Source of the DNA: Caballeronia choica
Lineage (GTDB): Bacteria; Pseudomonadota; Gammaproteobacteria; Burkholderiales; Burkholderiaceae
DNA length: 64,000 nucleotides
Reading direction: 5' to 3'
NCBI RefSeq assembly: GCF_001544535.1
Contig: NZ_FCON02000021.1
Coordinates: 1 to 64,000, forward strand
The notes beneath the pieces are model-generated. The model was not told the origin of the DNA. It searched no databases and was given only the letters and a program-made list of their open reading frames with translations. Shown piece after piece: positions 55,306-64,000 of this stretch. Both the position numbers and the translations under genes were made by a program. The first letter of the stretch is position 1. Each line of letters begins with the position of its first letter.

Positions 55306-56565
55306 ATGTCGAATCCCTCAGGCACGCGCATTCCGGGCCGCAACTTCCTGGCCGTGCCCGGTCCCACGAATATCCCCGATCAGGTGCTGCGCTCCATGGT
55401 CGTGTCGATGGAAGACCATCGTTCGAGCAGGTTCCCCGAACTCGCCAATGGCGTGCTGAGCGATCTCAAGGTGCTCTACAAGACCACGACGGGCCAGCCG
55501 TTCATCTTCCCTTCATCGGGAACGGGTGCATGGGAAGCGGCGCTCACGAACACGCTTTCGCCGGGCGACAAGGTGGTCGTCGCGCGCTTCGGACAGTTCA
55601 GCCATCTGTGGGCCGACATGGCGCACCGCCTCGGCTTCGAAGTGGAGATCGTCGATGTCGAATGGGGTGAAGGCGTGCCTGTCGAGCGGATCGAAGAAAT
55701 CCTTCGCGCCGACAAGCAGCACACGATCAAGGGCATCCTCGCATGCCACAACGAGACGGCGACGGGCGTCACGAGCGATATCGGCGCATTGCGCGCCGCG
55801 ATGGACAGCGCGCGCCACCCGGCGCTCCTCTTCGTCGACGGCGTGAGTTCGATCGGCTGCATCGACTTTCGCATGGACGACTGGCGCGTGGACCTCGCCG
55901 TCACCGGCTCGCAGAAGGGCCTGATGCTGCCCGCGGGCCTCGGCATCCTGTGCGTGAGCCAGAAGGCACTGAAGGCGAGCGAGACGGCCACCTCGCGCCG
56001 TTGCTACTTCGATCTCGCCGACATGATCAAGGCGAACGCGACCGGCTACTTTCCGTACACGCCTGCGTTGCCGCTCCTCTACGGCCTGCGCACCGCGCTC
56101 GACCTGCTCTTCGAAGAAGGGCTCGACAACGTGTTCGCGCGCCACTACTACCTCGCCCAGGGCGTGCGCGCCGCGATCACCGAAGGCTGGGACCTCGACG
56201 TCTGCGCAAAGGCGCCGAAATGGCATTCCGACACGGTGAGCGCGATTGTCGTTCCCGAGAAATTCAACGCGGCCCACGTGATCGACCGTGCGTACCGGCG
56301 CTACAACCTGGCGCTCGGCGCCGGGCTCTCGAAAGTGGCGGGCAAGGTGTTTCGCATCGGCCACCTCGGCGACCTCAACGAACTGATGCTGATGGGCGCG
56401 ATCGCGGGTGCGGAGATGGCGATGCTCGACGTCGGAATCGACGTGCGGCCGGGCAGCGGCGTGGGCGCGGCCGCTCAATACTGGCGCACCCACGAGCGCA
56501 CGCAGAAGAAGCCCGCGCAGCGTCAGGAGAAGCGGGACGAAACGCGCGCCGCGGCCGTGGCCTGA
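55306..56565 (+). CDS. sga: Serine-glyoxylate aminotransferase
   Basis: A 419-aa class V aminotransferase that converts serine and glyoxylate to hydroxypyruvate and glycine. It begins with FLAVPGPTNIPDQVLRSM. The PLP lysine is in VTGSQKGLMLPAGLGI, with the preceding VDGVSSIGCIDFRMDDW. The length is typical, with an added basic tail of about 20 residues. It follows glyA by 59 bp in the serine-cycle order. Closely related alanine-glyoxylate aminotransferases are excluded mainly by context. Confidence 0.93.
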   Translation: MSNPSGTRIPGRNFLAVPGPTNIPDQVLRSMVVSMEDHRSSRFPELANGVLSDLKVLYKTTTGQPFIFPSSGTGAWEAALTNTLSPGDKVVVARFGQFSHLWADMAHRLGFEVEIVDVEWGEGVPVERIEEILRADKQHTIKGILACHNETATGVTSDIGALRAAMDSARHPALLFVDGVSSIGCIDFRMDDWRVDLAVTGSQKGLMLPAGLGILCVSQKALKASETATSRRCYFDLADMIKANATGYFPYTPALPLLYGLRTALDLLFEEGLDNVFARHYYLAQGVRAAITEGWDLDVCAKAPKWHSDTVSAIVVPEKFNAAHVIDRAYRRYNLALGAGLSKVAGKVFRIGHLGDLNELMLMGAIAGAEMAMLDVGIDVRPGSGVGAAAQYWRTHERTQKKPAQRQEKRDETRAAAVA

Positions 56566-56603
56566 CCGAACCGAACCGACCCACCACCCAGGACGCCGAC
56601 AGC

Positions 56604-57563
56604 ATGCGACAAGACATCGTATTTCTCGACCGTTCCACCTTGAAAGCCGATGTGCGGCGTCCTTCGTTCGAGCATCGCTGGGAAGAGTACGACGTGAGCG
56701 CCCCTCGCGACGTGGCGCACCGGCTCGAAGGCGCGACCATCGCGATCACCAACAAGGTGCCGCTGCGTGCCGACACGCTCGCGAGGCTGCCCCGTCTCAA
56801 GCTGATCGCGGTGGCCGCCACCGGCTACGACGTGATCGACACCGCGTATTGCAGGGACCACGGCATCGCGGTCGCGAACATCCGCAACTATGCGACCCAT
56901 ACCGTGCCCGAGCATGCATTCGCGTTGATTCTCGCGCTGCGCCGCAACCTGAGCGCGTATCGCGAAGACGTGCGGCGGGGCCGCTGGCAGGCGAGCGACC
57001 AGTTCTGCTTCTTCGATCATCCGATTCGCGACCTGCATGGCGGGACCCTCGGCATCGTCGGGGAAGGGTCGCTCGGGCGCGGCACGGCGGCCATTGCGCG
57101 CGGCTTCGGCATGCGCGTGCTGTTTGCCGAGCACGGCTCGTCGAGGAAGGAACTGCTGGATGGCACCGCCTACGCGCCTTTCGATCAGGTGCTTCGCGAA
57201 TCGGACGTCATCTCGCTGCATACGCCGCTCAAGCCCGCGACGCGCAACATGATCGCGCTCGACCAGTTCCGCATGATGAAGCGCACTGCTCTGCTGATCA
57301 ACACGGCGCGCGGCGGGCTCGTCTGCGAGGACTCGCTCGTCACCGCGCTCAAGGAAGGGCTGATCGCGGGCGCGGGCTTCGACGTGCTGACGACCGAACC
57401 GCCGAGGGACGGCAATCCGCTGCTCGATCCCGACCTGCCGAACTTGATCCTGACGCCGCATGTCGCGTGGGCCTCGCTTGACGCCATGCAGTTCCTCGCG
57501 GACCAGCTGATCGACAACATCGAGGCGTTCGTGCGCGGCAAGCCGCAGCATCTCGTCACCTGA
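56604..57563 (+). CDS. hprA: Hydroxypyruvate reductase (D-glycerate dehydrogenase)
   Basis: A 319-aa D-2-hydroxyacid dehydrogenase reducing hydroxypyruvate to glycerate. The NAD site is [15 protein letters not shown]. Catalytic residues are seen as Arg in INTARGGLV, Glu in [12 protein letters not shown] and His in LTPHVAWAS. It matches methylotroph HprA in length. The start is at 56604, 38 bp after sga. Confidence 0.93.
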   Translation: MRQDIVFLDRSTLKADVRRPSFEHRWEEYDVSAPRDVAHRLEGATIAITNKVPLRADTLARLPRLKLIAVAATGYDVIDTAYCRDHGIAVANIRNYATHTVPEHAFALILALRRNLSAYREDVRRGRWQASDQFCFFDHPIRDLHGGTLGIVGEGSLGRGTAAIARGFGMRVLFAEHGSSRKELLDGTAYAPFDQVLRESDVISLHTPLKPATRNMIALDQFRMMKRTALLINTARGGLVCEDSLVTALKEGLIAGAGFDVLTTEPPRDGNPLLDPDLPNLILTPHVAWASLDAMQFLADQLIDNIEAFVRGKPQHLVT

Positions 57564-57628
57564 GCCGACTAAAGCAGCCAGTCCGTCACACACATTCCAG
57601 TAACCCCGCATTCATCCAGGGAACCAAC

Positions 57629-58807
57629 ATGGACATCCACGAATATCAGGCGAAGGAACTGCTGTCCGGGTTCGGCGTGCCAATCCAGCGCGGCGCGGTG
57701 GCCTACACGCCCGACCAGGCCGTCTACTGCGCCACCGAACTCGGCGGCTGGCACTGGGCCGTGAAGGCACAGATTCACTCCGGTGCGCGCGGCAAGGCAG
57801 GCGGCATCAAACTGTGCGAGACCTATCACGACGTGCACGAAGCCGCGACGGGCCTCTTCGGCAAGCATCTCGTCACGAAGCAGACGGGTCCGGAAGGAAA
57901 GGTCGTCGAGCGAGTCTATGTGGAAGTCGCCGAATCGTTCGAGCGCGAGCTGTATCTCGGCATCGTGCTGGACCGCAAGGCCGAGCGTGTCCGCGTGATC
58001 GCCACGGCGCAAGGCGGGATGGACATCGAGGAAATCGTCCATACGTCGCCGGACGCCGTGCTGCAAACCGTCGTCGAGCCGGCTGTCGGGCTGCAGCAGT
58101 TCCAGGCGCGCGAACTCGCGTTCGGGCTGGGCCTGAACAGCAAGCAGGTGAGCCGCGCGGTTGCCGCGATCATGGGCGCCTACCGAGCGTTTCGCGATCT
58201 CGACGCGACCATGGTGGAGATCAACCCGCTCGTCGTGACGAAGGACGATCGCGTGATCGCGCTCGACGCCAAGGTCTCCTTCGACGACAACGGTCTGTTC
58301 CGGCATCCGCATGTCTCCGAGATGCGCGATGCCGCCCAGGAAGATCCGCGCGAGGCCGAGGCCGCGCAGTTCGGCCTGAACTACGTCGGCCTGGAAGGCG
58401 ACATCGGCTGCATCATCAACGGCGCGGGCCTCGCGATGGCCACGATGGACACCATCAAGTACGCGGGCGGCGAACCCGCGAACTTCCTCGACGTCGGCGG
58501 TGGCGCATCGCCCGAGCGCGTGGCCGCTGCGTTTCGCCTCGTGCTGTCGGACCCGAACGTATCCGCGATCCTGGTCAACATCTTCGCGGGCATCAATCGC
58601 TGCGACTGGGTGGCCGAAGGCGTCGTGCAGGCCGCGAAGAACCTGCGCGTGCCGCTCGTCGTCCGCCTTGCGGGCACCAACGTCGAACAGGGGCGCAGGA
58701 TCGTGAGCGAAAGCGGGTTGCCGATCATCGCCGCCGACACGCTGCTCGACGCGGCGCAAAAGGCGGTCGAAGCCTCCAAGGCGCATCGCGCCGGCAAGAG
58801 CAAATAG
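57629..58807 (+). CDS. mtkA: Malate-CoA ligase (malate thiokinase) beta subunit
   Basis: A 392-aa ATP-grasp subunit similar to succinyl-CoA synthetase beta. It starts [20 protein letters not shown] and carries [36 protein letters not shown] and [13 protein letters not shown]. Together with MtkB it activates malate to malyl-CoA. The substrate (malate rather than succinate) is deduced from the serine-cycle neighbours, including malyl-CoA lyase three genes on. A ribosome-binding site AGGGAAC precedes the ATG. Confidence 0.93.
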   Translation: MDIHEYQAKELLSGFGVPIQRGAVAYTPDQAVYCATELGGWHWAVKAQIHSGARGKAGGIKLCETYHDVHEAATGLFGKHLVTKQTGPEGKVVERVYVEVAESFERELYLGIVLDRKAERVRVIATAQGGMDIEEIVHTSPDAVLQTVVEPAVGLQQFQARELAFGLGLNSKQVSRAVAAIMGAYRAFRDLDATMVEINPLVVTKDDRVIALDAKVSFDDNGLFRHPHVSEMRDAAQEDPREAEAAQFGLNYVGLEGDIGCIINGAGLAMATMDTIKYAGGEPANFLDVGGGASPERVAAAFRLVLSDPNVSAILVNIFAGINRCDWVAEGVVQAAKNLRVPLVVRLAGTNVEQGRRIVSESGLPIIAADTLLDAAQKAVEASKAHRAGKSK

Positions 58808-58818
58808 GGAGAAGGAAC

Positions 58819-59724
58819 ATGAGCATTCTCATCGACGAAACGACGCGCGTGATCGTGCAGGGCTTCACCGGCGACAAGGCCTCCTTTCATGCGAAGGAGA
58901 TGATCGCCTACGGCACCAACGTGGTGGGCGGCGTCACGCCTGGCAAGGGCGGACAGCGCCATCTCGACCTGCCGGTCTTCAACACCGTGAAGGAAGCGGT
59001 GCGCGCGACGGGCGCCACAGCGAGCCTCGTGTTCGTGCCGCCGCCCTACTGCGGCGACTCGATCATGGAAGCCGCCGACGCCGGTCTCGAACTCGTCTGC
59101 GCGATCACCGACGGCATTCCGGCGCAGGACATGATGCGCGTGAAGCGCTATCTGCTGCGCTATCCGAAGGAACAGCGCACGACGCTCGTCGGGCCGAATT
59201 GCGCGGGCATCATCAGCGCGGGCCGCGCGATGCTCGGCATCATGCCGGGACACATCTACCGGCGCGGCTCGGTCGGCATCGTGTCGCGGTCCGGCACGCT
59301 CGGCTATGAAGCCGCGGCGCAACTCGATGCACTGGGTCTCGGCGTGACGACCAGCGTGGGCATCGGGGGCGACCCCATCAACGGCAGTTCGTTCCTCGAT
59401 CACCTGCGCCGCTTCGAGCAGGACCCGGAGACGGAGGTCGTGATCATGATCGGCGAGATCGGCGGGCCGCAGGAAGCCGAGGCCGCGCGCTGGGTCAGGG
59501 ATCATATGACAAAGCCGGTGGTCGGCTACGTGGCGGGGCTTACCGCTCCGAAAGGCCGGCGCATGGGACACGCGGGCGCGATCATCTCGGCGACAGGCGA
59601 CAGCGCCGCCGAGAAGGCCGAGATCATGAAGTCCTACGGACTGTTCGTCGCGCCGAGCGCGTCCGAACTCGGGTCGACGGTGGCTGCGGCGCTTGCTCAA
59701 AATGTCACGCGCCGCGTCGCTTGA
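58819..59724 (+). CDS. mtkB: Malate-CoA ligase (malate thiokinase) alpha subunit
   Basis: A 301-aa CoA-binding subunit similar to succinyl-CoA synthetase alpha. The CoA site is VIVQGFTGDKASFHAKEMI, the anion region is TLVGPNCAGII, and the phosphorylated catalytic His lies in RRMGHAGAIIS. It starts 11 bp after mtkA, with GAAGGAAC upstream. Its 3' end overlaps the ppc start by 23 nt. Confidence 0.93.
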   Translation: MSILIDETTRVIVQGFTGDKASFHAKEMIAYGTNVVGGVTPGKGGQRHLDLPVFNTVKEAVRATGATASLVFVPPPYCGDSIMEAADAGLELVCAITDGIPAQDMMRVKRYLLRYPKEQRTTLVGPNCAGIISAGRAMLGIMPGHIYRRGSVGIVSRSGTLGYEAAAQLDALGLGVTTSVGIGGDPINGSSFLDHLRRFEQDPETEVVIMIGEIGGPQEAEAARWVRDHMTKPVVGYVAGLTAPKGRRMGHAGAIISATGDSAAEKAEIMKSYGLFVAPSASELGSTVAAALAQNVTRRVA

Positions 59725-62575
59725 GCGCGAAGGCGGCGCCGCTGCCGCCCTCGCCCCTACGCTCACGCACCCGACGCATCGGCAGCCTTCCGGGGAAGCG
59801 GAGGTGGCGCGCCTTGCCACCGCCTCGGCCGCGCTGCCGAAGCTCGCTTCGAAGGCCTATGAACCGGGCGTCGTCGATTTGCTGTTCGGCCTGCTCTGCG
59901 ACGTGGCCCGGCGGCGCCAGCCCGAAGTCGAACTCGCGCTGCGCGGCCAGTCGCTGCCTGAAACCGTGCCGCGCGCCGTGTGGCGCCGAAGCCTGCAGGC
60001 GCAGGGCATCTGGTTTCAACTGCTGAGCATCGCGGAGCAGAGCACGGCAATGCGTCGTCGCCGCGAGATCGAGATCGAAAGCGGTTACGACCACTTGCCC
60101 GCGTCGTTCGCGCGCGTCGTTGCCGAAGCGGCGGCGGCGGGCGTGCCCGCCGAAGAGGTGCGCTCGGTGCTGCAGAACCTGAAGGTGCGCCCCGTCATCA
60201 CCGCGCATCCGACAGAAGCCAAGCGCGTGACCGTGCTGGAGATTCATCGGCGCATCTATCGGAAGCTCATGGATCTGGAGTCGCCCCGGTGGACGCCGCG
60301 CGAGAGGCGCGCGCTCGTCGGCGCGCTCGGCAATGAAATCGAGCTGCTCTGGATGAGTGGCGAGTTGCGCCGTGAGAAGCCGACGGTGGCGCAGGAAGTG
60401 GCCTGGGGCCTGCACTTTTTCAGCGAAACGCTGTTCGAGGCCGTGCCGCTGCTGCTCGAAAAGCTCGAAGACGCGCTCCATCACTACTACCCCGGCGAAC
60501 GCTTCGAAACGCCGCGCTTCTTTCAGTTCGGTTCGTGGATAGGCGGCGACCGGGACGGCAATCCGTTCGTCAACAACGAAGTCACACGCGCGACGCTGCA
60601 TGAAAACCGGCTTGCGTGCCTGAAGCGGTATCGGCAGCGCCTCGTCGAACTGACGCAGACGCTCAGCATCACCGCCGAAGCGCTGCCGATGTCCGAGTCG
60701 TTCAACCAGCAGCTTTCGCGCGCCCTCCTGCAAAGCGGCGACGGTGAGGCGATTGCCGCGCGCAATCCTGGCGAGCTTGCGCGCCAGTATCTGACGTGCA
60801 TCCTGCGGCGGGTCGATGCCACGCTGGGGTCTGCGCAACGCCGCGGCGCCGGTGCGCGGATCGAAGGCGGCTATGCGACGGCGGACGAACTGGCGGCCGA
60901 TCTGCGCGTGATCGAGCAAGCCTTCCTCGCCACCGACAGCATCGCGCTGGCCCGCACCTACGTGCGGCCGCTGCGGCATGAAGTGGAGACGTTCCGCTTC
61001 TCGACCGTGCAGCTTGACCTGAGAGAAAACTCGACGGTGATCGAGAAGACGCTCGTGGCGCTCTGGCGCTCGCGCGCTCAAGACGGCGCGGAACTGCCCG
61101 CGCCGCAGTCGCCGCAGTGGAAGGCGTGGCTGCTTGCGGAACTCGCGCGTCCGCTCGACGCCGAAACGAGCGACGCAAGCCGCGCCGCCTTGCTCGACAC
61201 GTTGCCGCCGCTAGAAGCCGAGACGCTGCAGATCTTCGGGACGGTTCGGGAGATGCGCCGCGTGGTGGATCGCAATGCGTTCGGCGCTTTCATCCTCAGC
61301 ATGACGCATCACGCGACCGACATCCTGGGTGTCTATCTGCTCGCGAAGGAAGCCGGCTTGTTCTCCGATGCGGCCGGGGTCGAAAGCTGCACGCTGCCTG
61401 TCGTGCCGCTTCTGGAAACCATCGACGACCTGCGCCGCGCTCCCGAGATCCTGCGCGAACTGCTTGCCGTGCCGATGGTCCGGCGCAGCATTCGCGCACA
61501 GGGCGGCGTGCTCGAAATCATGATCGGCTATTCGGACTCGAACAAGGACGGCGGCTTCTTCGCGAGCAACTGGGAATTGTCGAAGGCGCAGACAAAGATC
61601 ACGCGGCTCGGCAAGGAACTGGGCGTGCCGATGGCATTCTTCCACGGGCGCGGCGGGTCGGTGAGCCGTGGCGGCCTGCCCGCCGGACGCGCGATCGCGG
61701 CGCTGCCCGCGAATTCGGTGAACGCGCGCTTTCGCGTCACCGAGCAGGGCGAAGTGGTCTCGTTCAAGTACGCGAATCGCGGAACCGCGCAGTATCACGT
61801 CGAGTTGCTCGCATCGAGCGTGCTCGAACACACCTTCAAGTCGGAGCGTGAAGAAGCGCTCGTGCCAAAAGGCGAGTTCGACGAAGCGATGGAAGCGCTG
61901 TCCGGCGCATCGCGCGCGGCGTATGCGAAGTTCATCGAGCAGCCCGATCTGATCGCGTACTTTCAGGCAGCAAGCCCGCTCGAAGAACTCTCGGCGCTCA
62001 ACATGGGTTCGCGTCCGGCGCGGCGGTTCGGCGCGCGCACCATGCAGGACCTGCGCGCGATTCCGTGGGTGTTCGCGTGGGCGCAGAACCGGCATGCGCT
62101 GACGGGCTGGTATGGCGTCGGCAGTGCGATAGCCGCGTTTCTCGCGGTGCGCAAGGAACGCGGCCTCGAACTGCTCAGGCGCATGTACGAGGAGTCGCGC
62201 CTGTTCCGCCTGATCATCGACGAGGTGGAAAAGACGCTCGCCCAGGTCGATCTCGACATCGCACGCGGCTATGCGGAACTCGTCGCCGACCGGCAGTTGC
62301 GCGAGACCGTTTTCGGCCAGATCGAGCACGAACTGCGCCTCACCACGCAGATGGTCCTGCGCGTGAGCGGCGGCGGCGAGATCGCGGAGCGCTTTCCACA
62401 GTTTCGCGAGCGGCTCGCGCGCAGGCTGCCGGCCATCAACCAGGTCGGCCGCCAGCAGATCGAACTGCTGCGGCTCTATCGGCAGGCCGCGACGGATGGC
62501 GAGCGGCGCGGCTACCTGGTGCCGCTCCTGCTCTCGATCAACTGCATCGCTTCAGGCTTCGGCGCTACCGGCTGA
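59702..62575 (+). CDS. ppc: Phosphoenolpyruvate carboxylase
   Basis: A 957-aa PEP carboxylase giving oxaloacetate, the CO2-fixing step of the serine cycle. Active-site motifs are VITAHPTEAKR, IGGDRDGNPFV, MIGYSDSNKDGG and FHGRGGSVSRGG; the last usually reads GRGGSVGRGG. The C-terminus ends SGFGATG, not the RNTG ending of the E. coli enzyme. The ATG at 59702 lies inside the end of mtkB; an upstream TTG at 59693 would add three residues. The N-terminal 40 residues look variable and unstructured. Confidence 0.94.
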   Translation: MSRAASLEREGGAAAALAPTLTHPTHRQPSGEAEVARLATASAALPKLASKAYEPGVVDLLFGLLCDVARRRQPEVELALRGQSLPETVPRAVWRRSLQAQGIWFQLLSIAEQSTAMRRRREIEIESGYDHLPASFARVVAEAAAAGVPAEEVRSVLQNLKVRPVITAHPTEAKRVTVLEIHRRIYRKLMDLESPRWTPRERRALVGALGNEIELLWMSGELRREKPTVAQEVAWGLHFFSETLFEAVPLLLEKLEDALHHYYPGERFETPRFFQFGSWIGGDRDGNPFVNNEVTRATLHENRLACLKRYRQRLVELTQTLSITAEALPMSESFNQQLSRALLQSGDGEAIAARNPGELARQYLTCILRRVDATLGSAQRRGAGARIEGGYATADELAADLRVIEQAFLATDSIALARTYVRPLRHEVETFRFSTVQLDLRENSTVIEKTLVALWRSRAQDGAELPAPQSPQWKAWLLAELARPLDAETSDASRAALLDTLPPLEAETLQIFGTVREMRRVVDRNAFGAFILSMTHHATDILGVYLLAKEAGLFSDAAGVESCTLPVVPLLETIDDLRRAPEILRELLAVPMVRRSIRAQGGVLEIMIGYSDSNKDGGFFASNWELSKAQTKITRLGKELGVPMAFFHGRGGSVSRGGLPAGRAIAALPANSVNARFRVTEQGEVVSFKYANRGTAQYHVELLASSVLEHTFKSEREEALVPKGEFDEAMEALSGASRAAYAKFIEQPDLIAYFQAASPLEELSALNMGSRPARRFGARTMQDLRAIPWVFAWAQNRHALTGWYGVGSAIAAFLAVRKERGLELLRRMYEESRLFRLIIDEVEKTLAQVDLDIARGYAELVADRQLRETVFGQIEHELRLTTQMVLRVSGGGEIAERFPQFRERLARRLPAINQVGRQQIELLRLYRQAATDGERRGYLVPLLLSINCIASGFGATG

Positions 62576-62610
62576 GTCACCCTTTCGGAATACACCACAG
62601 GAGGTCAAGC

Positions 62611-63591
62611 ATGAGCTTTACCGTAATCGAGCAGGCCACGCCACGCCTGCACCGTTCGGAGCTTGCGGTTCCCGGCTCCAATCCGGCGATGTTCGAGAAG
62701 GCCGCGAAATCGGCTGCCGACATCATCTTTCTCGACTGCGAGGATGCCGTCGCGCCCGACGACAAGGAACAGGCGCGCAAGAATATCGTCGAGGGCCTGA
62801 ACGACATCGACTGGGGCGGCAAGACGATGATGGTCCGCATCAACGGACTCGACACGCACTACATGTATCGCGACGTGGTCGATATCGTGGAAGCCTGCCC
62901 GCGACTCGACATGATCCTGATTCCGAAGGTAGGCGTCGCCGCGGATGTCTACGCACTCGACATGCTCGTGACGCAGATCGAAACCGCGAAGCGCCGCACG
63001 CGCCGCATCGGCTTCGAAGTGCTCATCGAGACGGCGCTCGGCATGGCCAACGTCGAAGCGATCGCGCAAGCGAGCAAGCGGCTCGAAGCGATGTCGTTCG
63101 GCGTCGCCGACTATGCGGCCTCGACCCGCGCTCGCACGACGGTGATCGGCGGCGTCAATCGCGATTCCGGCGTGCTCACCGACAAGGACGAGCGCGGCGA
63201 GCGCGACTACTTCTGGACCGATCAGTGGCATGCGGCTCAAACGCGCATGATGGTGGCGTGCCGCGCCTACGGGCTGCGTCCCATCGACGGCCCGTTCGGC
63301 GACTTCAGCGACCCGGACGGCTACGACGCTGCGGCGAAGCGCGCGGCGGTGCTCGGCTACGAGGGCAAGTGGGCGATTCATCCGTCGCAGATCGAGCTGG
63401 CGAACAAGGTGTTCACGCCGTCGGACGCGGAAGTCACGAAGGCGCGCCGCATCATGGAAGCAATGGCGCAGGCGGCGCGGGACGGCAAGGGCGCCGTGTC
63501 GCTCGATGGCCGCCTGATCGATGCGGCAAGCATCCGCATGGCCGAGGCGTTACTGGCGACGGCGAGCGCGATTGCAGGATCGAAGCGGTAG
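62611..63591 (+). CDS. mcl: L-malyl-CoA/beta-methylmalyl-CoA lyase
   Basis: A 326-aa HpcH/HpaI aldolase-family lyase cleaving malyl-CoA to acetyl-CoA and glyoxylate, closing the serine cycle. Key segments are ELAVPGSNPAMFEKAAKS, IIFLDCEDAVAPDDKEQAR, MILIPKVGVAADVYALD, VLIETALGMANVE and GKWAIHPSQIELAN, which hold the metal-binding Glu/Asp residues. A perfect AGGAGG sits 8 bp before the ATG. It is the last gene of the serine-cycle operon and converges on a PLP decarboxylase-like gene. Confidence 0.93.
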   Translation: MSFTVIEQATPRLHRSELAVPGSNPAMFEKAAKSAADIIFLDCEDAVAPDDKEQARKNIVEGLNDIDWGGKTMMVRINGLDTHYMYRDVVDIVEACPRLDMILIPKVGVAADVYALDMLVTQIETAKRRTRRIGFEVLIETALGMANVEAIAQASKRLEAMSFGVADYAASTRARTTVIGGVNRDSGVLTDKDERGERDYFWTDQWHAAQTRMMVACRAYGLRPIDGPFGDFSDPDGYDAAAKRAAVLGYEGKWAIHPSQIELANKVFTPSDAEVTKARRIMEAMAQAARDGKGAVSLDGRLIDAASIRMAEALLATASAIAGSKR

Positions 63592-63592
63592 T

Positions 63593-64000
63593 TCAGGCGC
63601 TGGCCGCCGCAGCGCGGCGGCCAGCGTGCGGGTTCGTCTCGCGCCACGCCGCGATCATCGAGTCGGCGGAGCGATCGATGTCTTCTTCCGTCGTCGGCCA
63701 CGCAATGATGGACACGCGCATCACCTCGCGCTCGCGCCAGCGCGTGCCGCTGGCATAGCAAACGCCGGCCGCCTGAATCCGTTCGACGGTCGCCCGCGTG
63801 AGCGCGTCGCGACGGGCCGAAGCGTCGTCATCGGCGTCGTCGCCCGCGCCGAAGCGCACCGCGAACTGATTCAGTTCAACCTCGTTCAACACCTCGATGC
63901 CCGGCTCGGCGGCGAGCCGCGCCGCCATGCGCCGGGCGAGCGCGCAATGCCGTTCTATCATCTGCGCGATGCCTTGTCTTCCGAACGCGCGCAACAGCGC
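63593..64000 (-). CDS. C-terminal part of a PLP-dependent decarboxylase-like protein (runs off the window)
   Basis: The last 134 or so residues of a minus-strand gene whose start lies beyond position 64000. The segment ALLRAFGRQGIAQMIERHCALARRMAARL followed by EVELNQFAVRF and MRVSIIAWPTTEEDID matches the C-terminal domain of aromatic-L-amino-acid/group II PLP decarboxylases. The PLP lysine is outside the window. Its stop lies next to the mcl stop. Confidence 0.75.
   Translation of the reverse strand, partial: ALLRAFGRQGIAQMIERHCALARRMAARLAAEPGIEVLNEVELNQFAVRFGAGDDADDDASARRDALTRATVERIQAAGVCYASGTRWREREVMRVSIIAWPTTEEDIDRSADSMIAAWRETNPHAGRRAAAASA
63598..63626. terminator. Strong hairpin between convergent mcl and the PLP decarboxylase-like gene
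   Basis: CGCTGGCCGCCGC and GCGGCGGCCAGCG form a perfect 13-bp stem with an AGC loop. It begins 6 bp after the mcl stop and lies within the last codons (an Ala-rich tail) of the minus-strand gene. It lacks a T-run but may stop or protect the serine-cycle transcript. Confidence 0.55.

Noticed and set aside
57814..59724. A 636-codon plus-strand frame reaching back into mtkA
   Set aside because: Only the part from 58819 matches MtkB. The upstream extension is an out-of-frame reading of mtkA.
57629..59724. Succinyl-CoA synthetase genes sucCD
   Set aside because: The family is the same, but the genes sit between hprA, ppc and malyl-CoA lyase, which is the malate thiokinase context.

Overview
The window looks like a chromosome or megaplasmid segment of a methylotrophic Burkholderia-group betaproteobacterium (Paraburkholderia/Caballeronia/Burkholderia). 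This is an inference from the GC-rich coding style, a YtfQRT-YjfF sugar importer, CbbP-type phosphoribulokinase, and a combination of tetrahydromethanopterin (H4MPT) and serine-cycle genes of the kind reported for Burkholderia. I see no rRNA, tRNA, CRISPR array or insertion sequence.

Layout. 0-5.1 kb: galactofuranose-type ABC importer (ytfQ-ytfR-ytfT-yjfF). 5.1-9.6 kb: a more AT-rich island with a carrier protein, a double alpha/beta hydrolase and an adenylating enzyme. 9.8-15.3 kb: a Cys/Met-metabolism PLP enzyme, a NarL-type response regulator, several unknown small proteins and an XRE-cupin regulator. 15.3-19.1 kb: a PAS protein with a degenerate GGDEF domain, divergent from a NarX-like histidine kinase. 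19.2-33.9 kb: methylated-amine catabolism. The minus strand carries a haem-dependent dimethylamine monooxygenase set with a permease. The plus strand carries a GcvT-like protein, trimethylamine dehydrogenase, a membrane Fe-S oxidoreductase, a repeat protein and ETF beta/alpha. A 0.7-kb inverted repeat separates the dehydrogenase from the Fe-S gene. 34.1-37 kb: a second NarL-type regulator and an AcoR-like sigma-54 activator. 37-40.5 kb: a Calvin-type fragment (fbp, phosphoribulokinase, gph) with a broken cbbR-like gene and no RuBisCO. 41-52.8 kb: H4MPT-linked formaldehyde oxidation (mtdB, mch, fhcBADC, a fae paralogue) and cofactor biosynthesis genes. 52.8-63.6 kb: a QscR/CbbR-type LysR regulator divergent from the serine cycle operon glyA-sga-hprA-mtkA-mtkB-ppc-mcl. 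The window ends inside a PLP decarboxylase-like gene.

How it fits together. Trimethylamine is oxidised to dimethylamine plus formaldehyde, with electrons going through ETF and the membrane Fe-S protein to quinone. Dimethylamine is demethylated by the monooxygenase. Formaldehyde is oxidised on H4MPT to formate, and C1 units are assimilated by the serine cycle.

Two regulatory ideas stand out. First, four promoters share one architecture: an 18-bp NarL-type 7-2-7 dyad 12-13 bp upstream of a TTGNNN -35 box. They lie beside the two paralogous NarL-family regulators, and one drives the trimethylamine operon. Second, an intact phosphoribulokinase sits with an active-site-degenerate fructose bisphosphatase and a cbbR remnant, while an intact QscR-like regulator controls the serine cycle nearby. 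This suggests the kinase may make ribulose 1,5-bisphosphate as a signal rather than for CO2 fixation.
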